Assembly (NCBI GenBank): GCA_944363695.1
Contig: CALVUW010000008.1
Coordinates: 1-16,343, forward strand
Direction of reading: 5' to 3'
From: an uncultured Bacilli bacterium
GTDB lineage: Bacteria; Bacillota_I; Bacilli_A; RF39; UBA660
Length of the DNA: 16,343 nucleotides
Part shown: piece after piece, positions 13,736 through 16,343 of the stretch
Position numbering within the stretch: the first letter of the stretch is position 1
Layout: each line of letters starts with the position of its first letter
Notes under the pieces: model-generated
Databases searched by the model: none
What the model saw: the letters and a program-made list of their open reading frames with translations, nothing else
What the model was told of the DNA's origin: nothing
Translations under genes and position numbers: made by a program

Positions 13736-15592
13736 ATGAATTATGAAGTAATTGTAGTAGGAGGGGGCCATGCCGGTATAGAAGCCTGTCTAGCTTGTGC
13801 TAGAATGAAACATGATACGCTTCTTGTAACTGGAAATATCGAAAATATTGCTGATATGCCTTGTAATCCTTCTATTGGTGGTCCTGCTAAAGGTATTGTC
13901 GTTAGAGAAATCGATGCACTCGGAGGAGAAATGGCTAAAAATACTGATAAGAGTTCTCTACAGATGAAAATGTTAAACACTAAAAAAGGACCAGCTGTAA
14001 GAGCCTTACGTGCTCAAGCTGACAAAATTATGTATAAAAAAGAAATGTTAAAAACACTACAAAAGCAGAATAAATTAACAATTAAAGAAGGATTAGTAAA
14101 AGAATTAATCATCGAAGACAAAAAAGTAAAGGGTGTAGTTTTAGAGTCAGGAGAAACAATAACTAGTACAGCGGTTATTTTAACTACTGGTACCTATTTA
14201 AAAGGAGCAATTTTAGTGGGTGATCAAAAAACAGAAGGTGGTCCTCATGGAGAAAAAGCAAGTAATTATTTAAGCCCTTTTTTAAAAAGTTTAGGATTTA
14301 ATATTTTACGATTAAAAACCGGAACACCGCCTAGAATAGAAAAAGCAAGTGTAGATTTTACGAAAATGCAAGAGGAACGTGGAAGTAGTGAAGATATTAC
14401 GTTCTCTTATGATAATATTACTGCCACCGCTTATCAATATCAATTGCCATGCCATTTAATTTATACCAATGAAGTAACACATCAAATTATCAAAGAACAT
14501 TTAGAAGAATCAAGCATGTATGGGGGTTATGTAGAAGGTGTGGGGCCTAGATATTGCCCTTCAATTGAAGATAAAGTAGTAAGATTTAGTGATAAAGAGC
14601 GTCATCAGTTATTTTTAGAGCCAGAAAGTATTTATTATGATGATTTGTATTTACAGGGCTTTTCTACTAGTATGCCACATTATGTGCAAGAGCAAATGGT
14701 TCATTCTTTACAAGGGTTAGAAAATGCTAAGATATTAAAATATGCGTATGCGATTGAATATGATGCTATTGATCCGAAGCAGATTAAGCCAACACTTGAG
14801 ACGAAATTAATAGATAATCTTTATACAGCAGGACAAATTAATGGAACTAGTGGTTATGAAGAAGCAGCTGGCCAAGGTTTAATGGCAGGTATTAATGCAG
14901 CCTTAAAGTTAGAAGGAAAAAAGCCACTTATTTTAAAGCGTAATGAATCTTATATTGGTGTTTTAATAGATGATTTAGTTACTAAGGGGGTAAAAGATCC
15001 TTATCGGCTTTTAACTTCTCGTGCTGAATATCGGTTGTTATTAAGAGATGATAATGCGGATTTGCGGTTAAGAGAATATGGACATCAAATAGGATTGATT
15101 TCCGATGATATTTATGAAAAGTTTTTGAAGAAAAAAAATGATATAGAATCTTTAATAACGCTTTTAAAAGATAATAAAATTACACCAACAAAAGAAACAA
15201 ATGAAAAATTGAATCTATTACAAACGACTTCACTAAAAGATAGTATTACATTATATGATTTGTTAAAAAGACCTGAAATTTCTATTGAGAACATTCAAAT
15301 TTTTAAAGAATTATCTTATTCAAAAGATGTATTAAAAGAAGTAGAAATTAAAGTTAAATATGAAGGTTATATTAAAAAAGCAGAGAAAGAAGCTGCTAAA
15401 ATGTTATCATTAGAAAATAAAGTCTTACCATCTGATATTAATTACTATGATATTGCTAATTTAGCCAGTGAAGCTAAACAAAAATTAGATGAGATTAGGC
15501 CTTTAACGTTAGGACAAGCCAGTCGAATTAGTGGGGTTAATCCTGCTGATATTTCCATTTTATCGGTTTATCTTAAAAAGGGAGGAAAATAA
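13736..15592 (+). CDS. mnmG: tRNA uridine-5-carboxymethylaminomethyl modification enzyme MnmG
   Basis: FAD-dependent partner of MnmE in the modification of wobble U34. 618 aa, near the family norm. The dinucleotide-binding GGGHAG is at 9-14 and CNPSIGGPAKG at 43-53, which includes a conserved cysteine. A second conserved cysteine sits in PCHLIYTN, and the FAD-site motif SGYEEAAGQG is in the C-terminal part of the Rossmann fold. The C-terminal helical domain binds MnmE and tRNA. ATG 13736 is preferred: AAGGTGGTGAT (13721-13731) is an almost perfect Shine-Dalgarno four bases upstream, and MNYEVIVVGGG is the normal N-terminus. GTG 13724 and ATG 13730 lie within that site. The gene ends one base before the rsmG start codon. 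Confidence 0.97.
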   Translation: MNYEVIVVGGGHAGIEACLACARMKHDTLLVTGNIENIADMPCNPSIGGPAKGIVVREIDALGGEMAKNTDKSSLQMKMLNTKKGPAVRALRAQADKIMYKKEMLKTLQKQNKLTIKEGLVKELIIEDKKVKGVVLESGETITSTAVILTTGTYLKGAILVGDQKTEGGPHGEKASNYLSPFLKSLGFNILRLKTGTPPRIEKASVDFTKMQEERGSSEDITFSYDNITATAYQYQLPCHLIYTNEVTHQIIKEHLEESSMYGGYVEGVGPRYCPSIEDKVVRFSDKERHQLFLEPESIYYDDLYLQGFSTSMPHYVQEQMVHSLQGLENAKILKYAYAIEYDAIDPKQIKPTLETKLIDNLYTAGQINGTSGYEEAAGQGLMAGINAALKLEGKKPLILKRNESYIGVLIDDLVTKGVKDPYRLLTSRAEYRLLLRDDNADLRLREYGHQIGLISDDIYEKFLKKKNDIESLITLLKDNKITPTKETNEKLNLLQTTSLKDSITLYDLLKRPEISIENIQIFKELSYSKDVLKEVEIKVKYEGYIKKAEKEAAKMLSLENKVLPSDINYYDIANLASEAKQKLDEIRPLTLGQASRISGVNPADISILSVYLKKGGK

Positions 15593-15593
15593 A

Positions 15594-16244
15594 TTGAATG
15601 AAGCGGAGTTCAAACAGGAAGTAGAACGGTTAGGTATTTCTGTAGAAGACCAGCAAATGGAGCTGTTAGAGAAATTTTATCAATTGTTGATTGAAACAAA
15701 CAAAACAATGAATTTAACAAGAATTGTTGATAAAAAAGAAGTATATCTAAAACATTTTTACGATAGTTTAACGATTGTTAAAATTTTTGACTTAAATAAA
15801 TCTAACACATTATTAGATATTGGTAGTGGTGCTGGTTTTCCAGGAATTGTGCTAAAAATTTTCTTTCCCCATCTAAAGATTACTTTAATTGATGCTCTAC
15901 AGAAACGAATCAATTATTTAAATAAAGTGATAGAAGCTTTATCCTTAGAAAATATTTCAGCAGAGCATCTAAGGGCAGAAGAGTTAATAAGACAACAAAA
16001 AACTTTTGATGTTGTCACAGCTAGAGCAGTTGCTGCTTTGCCAAAACTTTTAACTTGGGCTATGCCATTGGTTTCTTCTCAGGGTGCTTTTATTGCTATG
16101 AAAGGTAAAATAGAAGAAGAATTAGTGGCTGCTCAGGATCTTATGAAGAAAAATCAATATGTAATAGAAAGAAAAATTACATTTTTACTTCCAAAAGAAG
16201 AAAGTAAAAGAACTTTATTATTAATCACTAGAACTAAGTCTTAA
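15594..16244 (+). CDS. rsmG: 16S rRNA (guanine-N7) methyltransferase RsmG
   Basis: SAM-dependent methyltransferase that makes m7G in the 530 loop of 16S rRNA (G527 in E. coli numbering); loss gives low-level streptomycin resistance in several species. 216 aa from a TTG start. MNLTRI (39-44) and SAM motif DIGSGAGFPG (75-84) are family marks; AMKGK (168-172) also fits. The TTG is supported by GGGAGG (15580-15585) eight bases upstream and by alignment with the usual start; the frame is open further upstream only through the end of mnmG. One base separates it from the mnmG stop, so coupling is likely. Last gene of the mnmE-mnmG-rsmG unit. Confidence 0.96.
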   Translation: MNEAEFKQEVERLGISVEDQQMELLEKFYQLLIETNKTMNLTRIVDKKEVYLKHFYDSLTIVKIFDLNKSNTLLDIGSGAGFPGIVLKIFFPHLKITLIDALQKRINYLNKVIEALSLENISAEHLRAEELIRQQKTFDVVTARAVAALPKLLTWAMPLVSSQGAFIAMKGKIEEELVAAQDLMKKNQYVIERKITFLLPKEESKRTLLLITRTKS

Positions 16245-16270
16245 TATACTTAAAAGACTTAGTTTTCTTT
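16232..16270 (+). terminator. Rho-independent terminator overlapping the rsmG stop
   Basis: AACTAAGTCTT (16232-16242) and AAGACTTAGTT (16254-16264) form a perfect 11-bp stem with an 11-base loop, followed by TTCTTT. The left arm includes the last codons of rsmG. Confidence 0.85.
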
Positions 16271-16281
16271 TGAAATAAAGC

Positions 16282-16310
16282 TAGCTTTTACTATAAATTA
16301 GTGTTATAAT
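16282..16310 (+). promoter_or_regulatory. Promoter for the next rightward gene
   Basis: TGTTATAAT at 16302-16310 is a perfect extended -10. The -35 position (16282-16287, TAGCTT) is weak, spacer 17. No coding start can be assigned before the window ends. In Bacilli the genes after rsmG are typically noc or parA/parB. Confidence 0.7.
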
Positions 16311-16343
16311 GTTAACATAGGGAAATTATAAAGAATAAAGTGA

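Overview
This window is the replication-origin neighbourhood of a very AT-rich, low-GC Gram-positive bacterium. The gene order, the σA-type promoters and the AGGAGG-type ribosome binding sites fit class Bacilli. Protein style and the short intergenic gaps hint at an Erysipelotrichales- or RF39-like gut lineage rather than Bacillus itself, but that placement is an inference. UGA behaves as a normal stop (it ends the gene at 11647-12348) and Trp is encoded by UGG, so this is not a UGA=Trp mollicute.

Two gene blocks diverge from a DnaA-box-rich origin at about 9223-9468. Leftward on the minus strand run dnaA, dnaN, a comK-family gene, recF, gyrB and gyrA. Rightward on the plus strand run rpmH, rnpA, yidC, khpB (jag), then an unrecognised gene coupled to mnmE, then mnmG and rsmG. 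A terminator overlaps the rsmG stop, and a promoter at the right edge serves the next gene, where related genomes usually carry noc, parA and parB. The blocks cover initiation, sliding clamp, recombination repair and gyrase on one side. The other side holds ribosomal protein L34, RNase P protein, membrane insertion, an RNA-binding protein, tRNA wobble modification (MnmE/MnmG) and 16S rRNA methylation.

The most striking element is at the left edge, positions 1-260. It is a 76-bp tandem repeat in which every unit carries one ParB-binding parS palindrome (consensus TGTTTCACGTGAAACA) and one palindrome identical to the Noc-binding site (TATTTCCCGGGAAATA). Three complete parS sites and three complete NBS sites alternate at fixed spacing, with a half parS cut by the window edge and a decayed NBS at the other end. 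I know of no described array that interleaves the two clamp-loading sites.

Other points of interest are a comK-type competence regulator inserted between dnaN and recF, where yaaA usually lies, and lacking the C-terminal region of the Bacillus protein. There is also a six-codon leader ORF ending one base before recF, an uncharacterised protein translationally coupled to mnmE, and DnaA boxes spread from oriC into dnaA and dnaN.
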